Of a DNA stretch of 64,000 bases, positions 36,517-47,910 are shown piece after piece. The stretch covers positions 62,001-126,000 of the forward strand of contig NBAZ01000018.1 in assembly GCA_002794735.1 (NCBI GenBank). Direction: 5' to 3'. This DNA comes from Pyrrhoderma lamaoense (taxonomy: Eukaryota > Basidiomycota > Agaricomycetes > Hymenochaetales > Hymenochaetaceae). Position 1 is the stretch's first letter. Each line of letters begins with the position of its first letter. Below the pieces are notes generated by a model. It saw only the letters and a program-made list of their open reading frames with translations, did not search any database and had not been told where the DNA came from. The position numbers and the translations under genes are program-made.

Positions 36517-37741
36517 CTTCTGTCGCAAAATTAGGTGGCGAGATCAAGTCTTCGTAGAAATTCTTGTAGAAGGAGAAGGTGCGCCTCAAGAGTGCAGATA
36601 TATATGAGTGTGTGTATGTGTGTGTTAGGTAGGATGTTGGTAACCCGAACGATTTATATACTGTTTCCCCCTGTACTTTGCATTCTGAGATAAGTGAGGT
36701 CTCCTAGTCCCGGAAAGATGAGAGCTCGGGATGTCTTGAAGTCGGGATAGGTGTAAGTACGGTGTGTAACCGGAAGGTTAGTTAGTACCATTCTTTGTTA
36801 GAAATCAAATCCATCCGAAGAAATTTGTATTTGAGAGATAGATAATGAGGTGACTTTAAGGGTCCTTTTTTTCGACTGCATTACTGTATGTCTCGGCACA
36901 GCTCTTTTTTAAGAACGAAGCTTTCACCCCAATATGCGTAAGTGCAATTTTATAGATGTATAGGTGTTTCCACGAGCCAAGAACGTTCTTAGATATTATT
37001 ATAAGCACCCGAATCCCTTTCCTATGTGATGTACACAATATAATTTCGTGTTGCAGATGCTTATAAAATGATCAAGTGTTTGAAGCTCTTTCCCCGAGGC
37101 TCGCGTCTGCTTGATGTATAATTTCCTTTTTCGGGTAAACATGGGTGTAGACGGGCGCGAAAACAGGCAGGAGCCGGAAGAAAGGCTGAGTTGGCGCTCC
37201 TCGGAAAAGGGCTGCTGGAGAAAAAATAAAAGGAGTTATAAAAGCATAGCATCACACTTCTAATGCATTGCTACAGTTGTGTTGTGTTGAGTTGGTTGGG
37301 GAAGATGTTATGATGATAGATGTGTGGCTATAACTTCATAAGTCCATCACAGTTTAGGGCTGTTGCCAAATAACAGCAAGCAATAGCGTTGATGCATACG
37401 TAATCATGTGTGACCATACGTATAACCATAGCTATCACATTCCTCCCTCCGGCCGTCTGTACTAGTTACTAAATGCGCGGGCTTTGTTTCTTAGGCCCAA
37501 CAAATATAAATCTCTTTCTTTCTCTCTCTCTCTCGCATTCCTCCCTTCATTGTAGTGTAGTATAAATAAGAATTAAGTCTTGTTACTTAATTTGACATTA
37601 TCAACAACATGGATTGTGCAAAATAGTTCAGAGATTTTATTCATAGTCGATTCATATGCTACTTCAGTGTTGCATGCAAGCGCGGCAGATGATCTACTTC
37701 TTCCATATAGTTATTTACTTGTATATACTGCTACATGATGA
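36517..37741. other. Intergenic region between COX8 and kinase-like gene A
   Basis: It holds the COX8 promoter side and the 3' flank of kinase A. Simple repeats are present: a TG run at about 36608-36626 and a CT run at about 37511-37534. No gene is seen. Confidence 0.45.
37511..37534. repeat. CT microsatellite
   Basis: This is an imperfect then perfect CT dinucleotide run in intergenic DNA. Confidence 0.8.
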
Positions 37742-39644
37742 CTATTTGCTTGGCTTATCTGTTTTTCGATGGAATAAATCCCTGATTTTTTGTATCGACC
37801 TCGGTCTACGTCCAAGTTTAGCACCCGGAGTACTACTAGTGGTAGGGGCAGCAAGATGTCTAGGATCAACGGAACGTTCTACTTTGGTATCCTTCCCCGC
37901 TTCGGATCGTCCAGGGGGAACTCTCGGGGTTGGATTATGACTATGCTGAGGGATGGCCAGCTTAGGGACCTGGTGGCCTAAACCTCCCCTTTGTGGTGAT
38001 TTCTGTGGTGATTTAACTTGGGGACGTAAAGTTAATGGCGAAGGACCAGATCCACTTTGGACAGAAGAGACTTTCTTCGTTGTTGAGCCTGGTTGTGAGC
38101 CAGTGCTAGCTCCAGCCACCCGCGATACTGTGTTCTTCGGCAGACTCGAAGCTTGCAAAGGTGCTTTATGTATTCCGGGAGCTTGTGGAGGTGTTATTAA
38201 TCGCTGCGACGAACCTTGTGGTCGAGGCATACTTGAAAAGTCATATTTATTCTCAGCAGTCTTGAATTGTGTAATCCACTTCAATATAACAATCAGAGTA
38301 ATGATCTCGATTTTGGCCATACTTTATTGATATACTACCATACCTTCGAGTTCAATGCATCAAGAGTTGTCTGAAATCTGTCTCTAGGATGATATGCTAA
38401 ACACTTCTCTACATGGCTCGTACCTGAGTAGTCGTTAGCTCATTCGCAATTCGAAGTAGTTGGAACACTGACATAAAGGTGTGACCTTGTCTTTTAACCC
38501 TTTTTTTATTACATTCAGTACATATGTTGGGTCAAGGATTTGATCTAGTATATTCCTTTTACGTGCTTCTCCAGTGGACGTGTATTCGACAGAGCTATGT
38601 AGATCCTCGCCGAGTATAGTCCAGAATAATATGGCTCTGATATATGGAAGTCAGCTATACCCACCCGGTACGAATAAAGAATGGAGTTTCTCTACCCCGT
38701 TGCGTATATGTTTGTCCCTTCAATGCATTCCCTTCTACCGACTTTTTCTGGAGAAGAAAACGCTGGCGTACCTATATATCTATCAAGCATGATGGAGGGC
38801 TGTCCGTTTTTAATGTCCTTGGATCTATAAGCTTCTTAGAGATAGAGACATAGATTATGATAAAGTAAGTAATCTTACAGTCCAAAATCAATCAATACCC
38901 AAGGGCTAGAGATCCAGTCTTTAGGATCGCGATATTCCTTTTGCATTATATTCTCTGGCCTGAACAACGCGAGATTAGTGACAAGTAATATTAGGATCTT
39001 TGATACTTACCTTAAATCCAAATCCCTTATCTTGAGCACATCTTCTAAATGAGCCAAAGCCGAATAGATATTCCTAAATTATGATTTAAATCGGCATATA
39101 TCTCTAGAAAGCATGGATGGGGTGACATACTGAGCGACGAAAGCCACGTAGTTTTCTGGAACCCGTCCGTAATGTCTTTCCCTCTTCTCATACAGGTTTT
39201 CCCCTTTAAGATGCTGCATTTTAATCCAATAAAATCCTTCTTCAGTTAAGGACATGCTATATGCTTCTACCTTTAGGATAGATCAGAAAAACTCCTAATA
39301 ATAGACGATTGTGTACTCGCAAGATTAGGATGAAATCTGCCTCTTATACGTTCGATATACCGTTTTTCATTCACATAGGCTTGTTTGACTCGGCACTCAT
39401 TCTCCTTACATACACCTTTATAAACACACCTATCGAGAATCTTTGCTACATACCCACCACGACAACTCTTGAAATAAATCAAACATCAATGAAACCGTAT
39501 TTAAGGTGTCAACAGAGTATCGATTACCTTAACAACTCCAAAATCTCCGTTGCCAAGATGTTCCATGATTTGGTGCTGCCTAGCCGTGTCGAGGAATGAA
39601 CCATCTTTATAATCGCTGTGTATAAAGTGATGAGTCTCCGACAT
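37742..39644 (-). CDS. Atypical protein kinase, tandem copy A (intact)
   Basis: This is a putative Ser/Thr kinase with a basic Ser/Pro-rich tail; no named family is recognised. The first exon (from ATG 39644) ends in the P-loop GNGDFGVVK (31-39). The next has the beta-3 lysine (VAKIL, K48), then a C-x5-C-x4-C insert (C53, C59, C64) and the alpha-C glutamate in NEKRY (E73). Intron 3 uses a GC donor (39320). Later blocks are WIKMQHLKGENLYEKRE (hinge region), NIYSALAHLEDVLKIRD, catalytic LDLRPENIM, LIDFGL (DFG), GTPAFSSPEK (APE-like), TNIYATGAILFWTIL and HPRDRFQTTLDAL. The final exon starts WITQFKTAENKYDFS and holds a roughly 190-residue disordered tail with TKKVSSVQSGSGP, ending at 37742. All exon junctions can be joined in frame, using the acceptor TTATAG before the activation segment. 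It is the most complete of the three copies. Confidence 0.75.
39319..39320 (-). other. GC splice donor in kinase-like copy A
   Basis: After the block FHPNL the intron begins GCGAGT, whereas copies B and C have GTTAGT at the same place. The acceptor (CTAAAG) and downstream V-E-A-Y match the other copies. Confidence 0.75.
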
Positions 39645-40315
39645 TGTTCAGCTTCTTTTTCAATGACAATTCTTGTTTTCAGAAACACCACTTTTAAGAT
39701 AAACTTTGAAGGACGCAAAGTAGCTAGATTTTGCGTAAATTCAGACATCAAAATCTTATTTACAGTATATTGCACTATGAATAATTTTCATACCTTTTCT
39801 AGTAGGAATTCCAGGCTACAAACTCAATTATCTAATATTTGCACTGTGACTGGGCGCTAAATGACGCCAGATGCATTTCAACAAAGCGATTAATGAGACT
39901 TTTATTTTGTATCAAGCTCATAACGGCACACGACTGAATTAAGACAATTACAGCGAGACTCCCCGAAAAAGTAAGTAGATTGTCATAAATAAGTGACTAT
40001 TCGAGCTTCTTCCAGTAAGGGGATAGTATATGTTGCCAAACAATGACGCCGAATTATATATCTTATACCTGAATGTAAATTTCAAACATCCTTCCTCTCA
40101 TATGGGAGCATGCATATATTGCTACTTATACTTGCAATCTCACTTCATTAGTGTCTTAATGCGTAGCCTTGTACGAAATTTTAGTCTCTTGAATTCTCAT
40201 CATTACCGACATGAGTTAAGAATAAATTTATAAGTTTATTTTCGTTTGTCTGGGAATTTGCATAAGCTGTCTCAGTACTACATGTGATTGTGATAGATAT
40301 ACTATTTTTCTTTAT
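39645..40315. other. Intergenic spacer between kinase-like copies A and B
   Basis: This is the promoter of copy A and 3' flank of copy B. Several stretches resemble the spacer upstream of copy C (for example the AACAATGTCGG-like leader and the GCACTGTGACTGGGCGCTAA stretch near 39840). This suggests the whole unit, promoter included, was duplicated. No gene is seen. Confidence 0.45.
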
Positions 40316-42210
40316 CTATCTGCGGTGTTGAATTTTTAATACAAAGTAACCGTTTGAATCACCTAGGCTTTGACCAGTATCGGCGGATTTTTTTCCACGT
40401 CTATTTGTATCCGGAGTACTACTAGCCGTACTTGAAGAAGCAGCAGCAATATTGCGGCCAGTGGAGAGTTCTACTGTCTTATCCTTCGCTATTCCAGTTT
40501 GCTCAAGTAACACCGTATTCCCTGAGGCCGCGTTTGGTCTAGGCTGAGGGTTAGTAAGTTTAGGGACCTGATGGGCTTTATCTATCCTCTTGGGTGATCT
40601 ATCTCGGGGACGTAAGGTTAATGGCGAAGGACCAGATCCACTTTGGACAGAAGAGACTTTCTTCGTTGTTGAGCCTGGTTGTGAGCCAGTGCTAGCTCCA
40701 GCACCCGCGATACTGTGTTCTTCGGCAGACTCGAAGCTTGCAAAGGTGCCTTATGTCTTCCGGGAGCTTGTGGAGGTGTTATCAATCGCTGCGACGAACT
40801 CTGTGGTCGAGGCATTCTTGAAAAGTCATATCTATTCTCGGCAGTCTTGAATTGTGTGATCCACTTCAATATATCAATCAGAGTAATGATCTCGATCTTG
40901 TATATACTGCATTTATATACTGCCATACCTTTGAGTTCAATGCATCAAGAGTTGTCTGAAATCTGTTTGCTGGATTGAATGCCAAGCATTTCTCTATATG
41001 GCTCGTACCTGAGTAAACGTTAGCTCATTCGCATGTCGGAGTAGTTGGAACACTGACATAAAGGTGTGGCCGTGTCTCTTAGATAGTTTCTTATTTCCTT
41101 CGGTACATAAGCTGAGTCGTTGATTTGTTCTAGTATAGCTTCCCTTCTGATATGATCTACTCGTGGCACATTATCGGCAAGTCTATGTAGGAGCCTGTTA
41201 AGTAAAATCTCGAAAATTATGGCTCTGAGATGTAGAAATTAGTTAAGTCCACCAGGTATAAAACAAGGTAGCGTTTCTTTACCCAGATACGTATAGGTTT
41301 GTTGATTCACGGCATTCTCCTTCACCAGCTTTCTCCGGAGAAAAATATGCTGGTGTACCCACAAAAAATTTAAGATTGATGGCCGACTGATTTTCTTTGA
41401 CCTCACCCGAGCTATAGATACCTTAGATATGAAGACATATAATATGGTAAAGCCTGTAATCTCACAATCCGAAATCAATTAAGACCCAAGGGCTAGAAAT
41501 CCAGTCATCATATTCACGGCGTTCCTTCTGCATAATATTCGCTGGTCTAAACAGTACGAGATCAGTGTCAACTTATAATAAAAATTTGGCTCACTTTAAA
41601 TCTAAATTTCGTATCTTAAGCGCATTTTCTAAATAGGCCAGACCCGAGTAGATATTCCTGAATTTAAATGAAATCGACTAATAACCCCGGAATATAATGA
41701 AGTAACATACTGTGCAACAAAGGCTGCGTAATTTTCTGGAAGATATCCTTTGTATTTTTTCCTCTTTTCTTGCAGGCTAACTCCTTTAAGATGCTTCATT
41801 TAATGCAATAAAGCTCGTCTTGAGATTTAAATATATCATAGACTTCTACCTTAAGAATAAATTAGAGAGAATATATTTAAGAGTAAACATGCACTAACAA
41901 GATTAGGATGAGGCCTGCTTTTTATACGGTCGACATACCTTTTTTCATTCAAATGGGTTCGTCTGACTGAACAGTTATCCCTATCACATATACCTTGGTG
42001 ATCACATTTATCGAGAATCTTTACTGCATATCCATTACTACAAAGCTTCAAATAGTATGAATACTGATATGTTCGAACTTATAACATCAACGAAATTGTG
42101 ATTACCTTGACAGATCCATAGATACCGTCTCCAAGATTACCTATGACTCTGTATTGCTTAGCCGTATCGAGATATGAGCCTTCATAGTAGTTAACTCGAT
42201 TCTTCGGCAT
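40316..42210 (-). CDS. Atypical protein kinase, tandem copy B (two single-base frame breaks)
   Basis: This paralogue of copy A keeps the same exon plan. The P-loop is GDGIYGSVK, the beta-3 lysine is in GYAVKIL, the C-x5-C-x4-C insert is KC-DHQGI-C-DRDN-C, and the alpha-C block is NEKRYVDRI. The catalytic loop is NLDLKPANIM, then LIDFGL, GTPAYFSPEK, TNLYVSGAIIFEILL and NPANRFQTTLDAL. The tail exon starts WITQFKTAENRYDFS. Breaks: at 41799-41801 one A is missing in the coding sense before MKHLKGVSLQEKR, and at about 40698-40703 one G is missing where copy A reads SRVAGAS. With those, the tail stays open to the stop at 40316 and carries the same TKKVSSVQSGSGP block. The DNA of the tail exon is about 95% identical to copy A by eye, far closer than the kinase domains. 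Confidence 0.72.
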
Positions 42211-42997
42211 TTATCAACACCTTTTTCGAGGACACTGTTCATAGAAACACCAATATAAAATCGATTCTGGGGGATGCAAAGTAGATAGATTTTGCGTGAT
42301 TTCAGATATTATACTACAACTTACGATAATTTGCAATATAAGCAATTTTCATACTTTATTATTCTAGCGGGGATTCCAGCTACAAACTCAATTATCTAAT
42401 ATTTGCACTATGATTCCTAGGCACTAAAATTTGGCTAATTGCATTTCAATGGAACGACTAATGAGACTACTAAACCGTTCTATAGTCCATATCGACATCA
42501 TGGTGACGTAAAGACAAACACACTCAACACTACAATTACCATATATTATTATTATTATGATATAAAGTGAGTAGAGTACTATTAATAGAAGGGGACTTAT
42601 AACCGAGCTCCATCCATTAGAGAGATAAAATATAACGCAATAGCGCTGCAGAAAGTATCATTATGTATGATCATACCTGGGATCGCATCTATACCATGAT
42701 AAAAACATCACTACCCTTTTATTCTTAGTTTTAGTATGGATACGTAGAAGTACCGCGATTTACGGTTTTAGTATCACTTCTTCATCGTCTTTTATGTTTC
42801 CCTGTGCGAGACATCAGTTTCGCACTACTTGGATTCTCATTACTATTAACATATGTATTGAAAATGTATTGCATATATTTAATACTTGATTGTCTGGGTG
42901 TTTATATACTATATCAATACTGCATGTTAGTGTGATAGATATAAAACTAGACTTTTACTAACTGTGCAGTACAAAAATCTATGTTACTGTATAGTAG
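42211..42997. other. Intergenic spacer between kinase-like copies B and C
   Basis: This AT-rich spacer holds the copy B promoter and the copy C 3' flank, with a short TTA/ATT run near 42541-42560. 42390-42440 resembles the start-side flank of copy A (39810-39880). No gene is seen. Confidence 0.45.
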
Positions 42998-44858
42998 CTA
43001 TTTGTGATACTTATCTAGATTACTTCTATTACTAGGACCTCCTTGCTGTGACCTACGGCTACCTGCACCCTGAGTACTACTATCAGTAGTGACACGCTGT
43101 GAACGTTTTGAGCCAACGGAGCGTGCTGTTTCGACATCATCGGATCGCTCCGATGACTTTTTGTCGCTCGGAGGGTTAGTAGTTTTAGGGGCAACGATAA
43201 TGACAGGTTTCTGCACTGGTCTTCTACTTTGTGGTCGTGGAGACGATGGTGCAGGACCAGATCCACTTTGGACGGAAGAGACTTTCTTCGTTGGTGAGCC
43301 AGGTCGTGGTCCAGTGGAGGCTCCGGCCATCCGCGATGATGTGGGTGTTGGAGGCCGTGGGATTTGTGATGGTGTTCTGGGTCTCCCAGGAGATCGTGGA
43401 GGTGATTTTGATCGATGAGGTAGAGTTTGCTGTTGTGATCGTGATTCAGGCATTTTACTAAAGTCGTATTTATTTTCGGCAGTCTTGAATTGTGTAATCC
43501 ACTTCAATATAATAAATAGTTATAGTTAGGATTTTATCCTTGGCTGTTCTTTATTGAAATACTGGCGTACCTCTGATTTTAGTGCACTGACTGTTAATGG
43601 GAATCTGTTTACTGGTTCAAATGCTAAAGACTTCTCCACATGACTCGTACCTGAGAAACGTTAGCTATTCGCATGTCGGAGTAATTGGAACACTGACATA
43701 AAGGTGAGATCTTGCTTTTTAGATGATTTTTAATTTCCTTCGGTACGTATCCTCGGTCTCTGATTGTTTTTACTATTCCAGAGATACTGTTGTCGGGAGC
43801 TCTGTGTAGTTCGAGACCGACAATAACCTCGAATAACATGGAACTGAGTTGTGGAAGTTAGTTAAGTCCATCAGATATGATAAAAAGGCGACATCTCTTT
43901 ACCCAGTCGTGTATATGTTTGATGCTTCGTGAATTTCTTTATCTAACCTCTCTGGGGAGAGGTACGGTGGCGAACCTACAACACTCTCAAGCACGATGGA
44001 GGTCTGATCTTTCTCAATTTCTCCCGATCTATAAGCTTCTTAGTGACAGAAGTATAGAGTAGGATAAAGCTAGTATTCTTACAGTCCAAAATCAACCAAG
44101 ACCCATGGACTAGAAATCCAGTCATCAACTTCACGGGGATCCTTCTGCATGATATTTGCTGGCCTGAACAATGCGAGATTAGTGTTAAGTACTATTAGAG
44201 TTTTGGTCGCTTACTTTAAATCTAAGTTCCGTATCTTAAGCACAGTTTCTAAATAGGCCAGACCCGAGTAGATATTCCTAGATTTAAATGAGAACGGCTT
44301 ATAATTCTTAATTATACAAATGAAGTAACATACTGTGCAACAAAGGCTGCGTAATTTTCTGGAAGATAACCTTGATAATTTCTTCTCTTCTCGTGCAGAC
44401 TCAATCCTTTGAGATAATCCATTGTAAGGCAATGAAATTCGTCTTGAGTTTTGAACATATGATATACTTTGACCTTTAGAGTAGATAAGATAAATTTTCC
44501 TTTGATCGAAAAGAAATGTATACTAACAAGATTAGGATGAAATTTGCCAGTCATACTGTCAAAATACCGTTTTTCATTCGCAAAGATTTGTCTGGCTCGG
44601 CAGTCATTCCTCGTACATTTACCTGGATGACTACACTTGACAAGAATCTTCACTGCGTACCCGTTACTACAAAGCTTGAAATAAGTAAGAAATAATGAAC
44701 GTGGTCAGATTTGAGGCTACAATAAAAATAGTGATAATTTACCTTAACATCTCCAAACTTACCCCGTCAATATGGCTTTCGACTACATAGTGCTTAGCCG
44801 CATCGAGGGCTTCGCCTTTCTTATAATTACTATGCACTAAAGCTGAAGCGTCCGTCAT
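42998..44858 (-). CDS. Atypical protein kinase, tandem copy C
   Basis: This third member of the tandem array starts at ATG 44858. The P-loop reads GGKFGDVK only if the G4 run at 44762-44765 (coding strand) had one more base; as written the loop is lost just before the first intron. The rest is in frame: AVKIL lysine, C-x5-C-x4-C insert (KC-SHPGK-C-TRND-C), NEKRYFDSM, LTMDYLKGLSLHEKR and NIYSGLAYLETVLKIRN. It continues with NLDLKPANIM, LVDFGL, GSPPYLSPERL, SNIYTTGSMLFEVI and EPVNRFPLTVSAL. One intron (about 54 nt, after FHPNL) is stop-free and a multiple of three, so it can be read through. The tail exon (WITQFKTAENKYDFS onward, to 42998) is rich in Pro, Ser and Arg with TKKVSSVQSGSGP conserved. 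It is more diverged from A and B than they are from each other. Confidence 0.72.
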
Positions 44859-46170
44859 CGTTCAAGTTCTTTTTTCGATAACGAGCTCTGTATGCAGGAG
44901 TACCCGTTTTAAGCTCGATTTTGGAGGATGCAAAGTAGACAGACTTCTTGCTGTAACTTCAGATATCGCATAGGAAACCACGAGAATAAGCAAAATAGGC
45001 AACTCTTATACCCTGTAAAATTTTCAGGCATAAGTCCTTGGCTACAATATTGGAAATTTGAGTATTTGCATCGTGAGTATTGGGCGCTAAGTGAGCCTAA
45101 GCGGATGTCTATAAAACGATTAATGAGATTACTGTTGTAGCATTAAGCTCATATCAGCACCACGATGGTATTCAGAGAACTAGACAAGTCTATCCACATA
45201 AAGTCGAGTACCATAAAAGTGTGACTTATATCCGAGCTTCATCCAGTACAAAGAGATATATGATATGCTTGTTCTTCTTTGTAACTCTGAGACATCTGAA
45301 TTTGTAACCAAAGCAGAACCCTATATGAGCGCTTAATCCAATTTTACAGATCATGAACAAAGTCAGATTAATTAAGTCTCTTCCATGAGACCACGGTAGA
45401 AAGTAAGTAGGCAAACAGAAAGAAAGGAGAGCTCTTTGCTTATACTAGTTTATGTGGTGTTATAATCTTAATATGAATACTACTCAAACTATAAACTACG
45501 AGCGTCAAGTTCGTGCAACGAGTGGCTGAGGAATTCAACGTTTCTAGTTGTGCCAGCCCCTAAGCAAGACGAGAGAGTGGAAAAAGGTAGATGTAGACGT
45601 ATACACGTACCCCAACATCGAAGAATTAAGAGGCAGAACACCCTTAAACAATCGACTTTTGCACGCAATCAAGAGTGAAAGGCACTGACCAAAGATCAAC
45701 TTTAGAGATTATGTAATTATCCTATGTTATAATTATTCACTGGCCTGCTTAACCCATGTTTTGGCTTTCTCCTACCTAAGCTCTTGGGACTTCCTTACTT
45801 GTCTCTCTCGAGATATATAAAAGACACTTAAATTACTCGTAACATCTTGAGCGAAGGGATCGTGAGACTCTCATCTCAGTATAAATTAAGGAGCATTACA
45901 TTATATCAGATCACCACAAGCATTGTTATGAGAGTAAAGTCAGTATCAATAGGTTAATTTGAGCTATAAAAGACAAACAACATCAGGACAGAAGCCCCTA
46001 AAGTTCAGTAACAAGTAACCAACAAATTTGGCAGAATCATTAAACGTCTTTCCAAGAATGAAACCCAATAAGAAACTTTGAGAACTTTTTACTAGTCCAT
46101 ATTTTGATGAGATAAGAGAGAAATCTCGTGGTATTTTACTTATTACCACCCTCTTGGAGCGACTTTGAAT
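44859..46170. other. Intergenic region between kinase-like copy C and the CFEM gene
   Basis: This is an AT-rich region in which the first 300 nt resemble the promoter side of the other kinase copies. No gene is seen; small ORFs have no recognisable features. Confidence 0.4.
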
Positions 46171-47050
46171 TTAGAATGCGAAGAGTCCTGCACCAAGGCC
46201 AAGGAGAGCACCAAACACATTAGCGCTCAGGCCCTTTACGGCGGCGGAGCTAGACGTCGAAGATCCTGCTGCACTCGTAGTGGTACCGGAGGCTGTAGTA
46301 GCGGTAGTGTGGCTAGCTGTTGCGCTAGAGATAGCACTGGAAATAGACGACGCAACAGATGAAGCTGCAGAGGATAAGGATGAAGCAGCAGAAGAAAGCG
46401 TGTCCGTTGCCGAGGCCGTATCCGTGCTTGCACTACCAGACGCAGAAACTATAACAAACAAACGTAAATCGGCGCAAGTGTCAATAAACACGTTATATTA
46501 AATATGGGGCTGAACTACGTACCAGCGGCGCATTCAGTTTGTTGGAGCTGCAATGCGGTTTCCAGGTCTTCAGCTGTACAAGTTGACTGGAGACATTGAG
46601 AAGCGGCGTTCTGGAAGTCTGTGCTCGTGCAAACACAATCCAAGTCCGAGCTGTTTGGTTAGTCATATAAATTAGTATCGGTTATCAATAACTTCGATAT
46701 AAATAGAAATAAGAATATTAAAATGGTAAGAACCATATGATGATCGACAGTGACGTAAGAAATTGACAGTTAAGAGCAAATTCAGTATATAGATGCATGT
46801 TGAGCAACTGCTTGGGGAAAGGAGGGTGTATGGGATGCATGGGGTACGTTGCCGTCTGAAAGCACACTCACAAAGAAGAGCATCCAGCACTGGAGGCAGC
46901 CTGGGAGACACAGGTGAGGATACAAGTATCAATACCCGCCGTACCAGAAGCACTGGCCGCACTAGACGTTTCGGTGCCCGACTGAGCTGCTACAAACACG
47001 GCGCTCAGTGTGGCCGCAAGGACAAACTTGGCGGTATGTGATGAGAACAT
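46171..47050 (-). CDS. CFEM-domain secreted protein, probable GPI anchor
   Basis: CFEM proteins are fungal surface proteins, some of which bind haem. Three exons are seen: one from ATG 47050, one at about 46530-46650, and one ending at 46171. A signal peptide (residues 1-22, ending VAAQS) is followed by a single CFEM domain. Its eight cysteines fall in the pattern CILTC, GC, CVC, C, C, C. The Asp in SDLDCVC sits where the haem-ligand Asp lies in Csa2-type domains. The domain ends QQTECAA. The remainder is a Ser/Thr/Ala-rich linker and a hydrophobic C-terminus (NVFGALLGLGAGLFAF) preceded by small residues, as expected for GPI attachment. Splice joins give GCSS-F-SDLD and CAA-V-SASG. No frame problem is seen. 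Confidence 0.88.
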
Positions 47051-47910
47051 TGTCAATAAAACTGTTTTCTTTGACCGAGAGAGGGAGTGTCGTCTCGTGT
47101 GAGTGAAGGTGGAAGTAAAAGGAGAAGTTGGAGTTGAGAAAGTGGAGAAGCGAAAACGAAGTCGTTCGACCGTGACGCTTGCATTGACGAGGCAAGGAGT
47201 AAACTCACACGGGGATAGCGCCTCAGCCACCAAGTGATCTGATCCGTTTCCTAACCGTGCCAAATGTCATACTTAGCGTCATATAACCAAGGGAGTTAAC
47301 ATTTTAAAAGCACTCTAGACCGAGACCGTGATGGTTCATAACGCTCACTTGCACTAATTAGACAATGTCACAGTCACGGATCACTTGGTTGAAATCGGCA
47401 GATTCTCATGGAAAAATACAAATAAACCAGTTCTCCGACAATAAATAAAAAACATATACTTGGCTAGGGCTTCGCAATCTCTCAAAGTAAACGTAGCTAG
47501 CATACAATATGATCTATGAGGTCAATTATTCGTAAAGATGCACCGCTTGCACATAATGCTATACGAAGACTTTAGCCACAGAATTCTAAAAAAAAAGTCA
47601 AATCATGCGGGTGTATGCGTGTCATTGGCGGACCTTTGGGCCGGTAACTGACTGCCGATCGGTCGGCCGAGGGCCCAGATCTCACTCTCATGTGGGGAAG
47701 CGTGACGAAAAAGCGTGACTCTCTCCGGGGTAAAAATCAAATCAAGGTCCGTAATTGGGCCAGATGAACCGAAAGAAGACAGGCCTCGGACCTTGACTCA
47801 GGTCTCAGTATTAATATTTTCGCCCTCACACCCCCTCCCTCATCCTCCCCATCTCCTAAGCCATCTCCATCGCCTGCACTCCTTCCCCTCCTCCTAGCAC
47901 ATCTCCCACA
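47051..47910. other. Divergent intergenic region between the CFEM gene and the F-box/LRR-like gene
   Basis: It holds two head-to-head promoters. 47820-47905 is strongly C-rich with T/A, directly before the plus-strand start. A GC-rich patch at about 47625-47690 contains repeated CGATCGG/CGGCCG words. No gene is seen. Confidence 0.4.
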
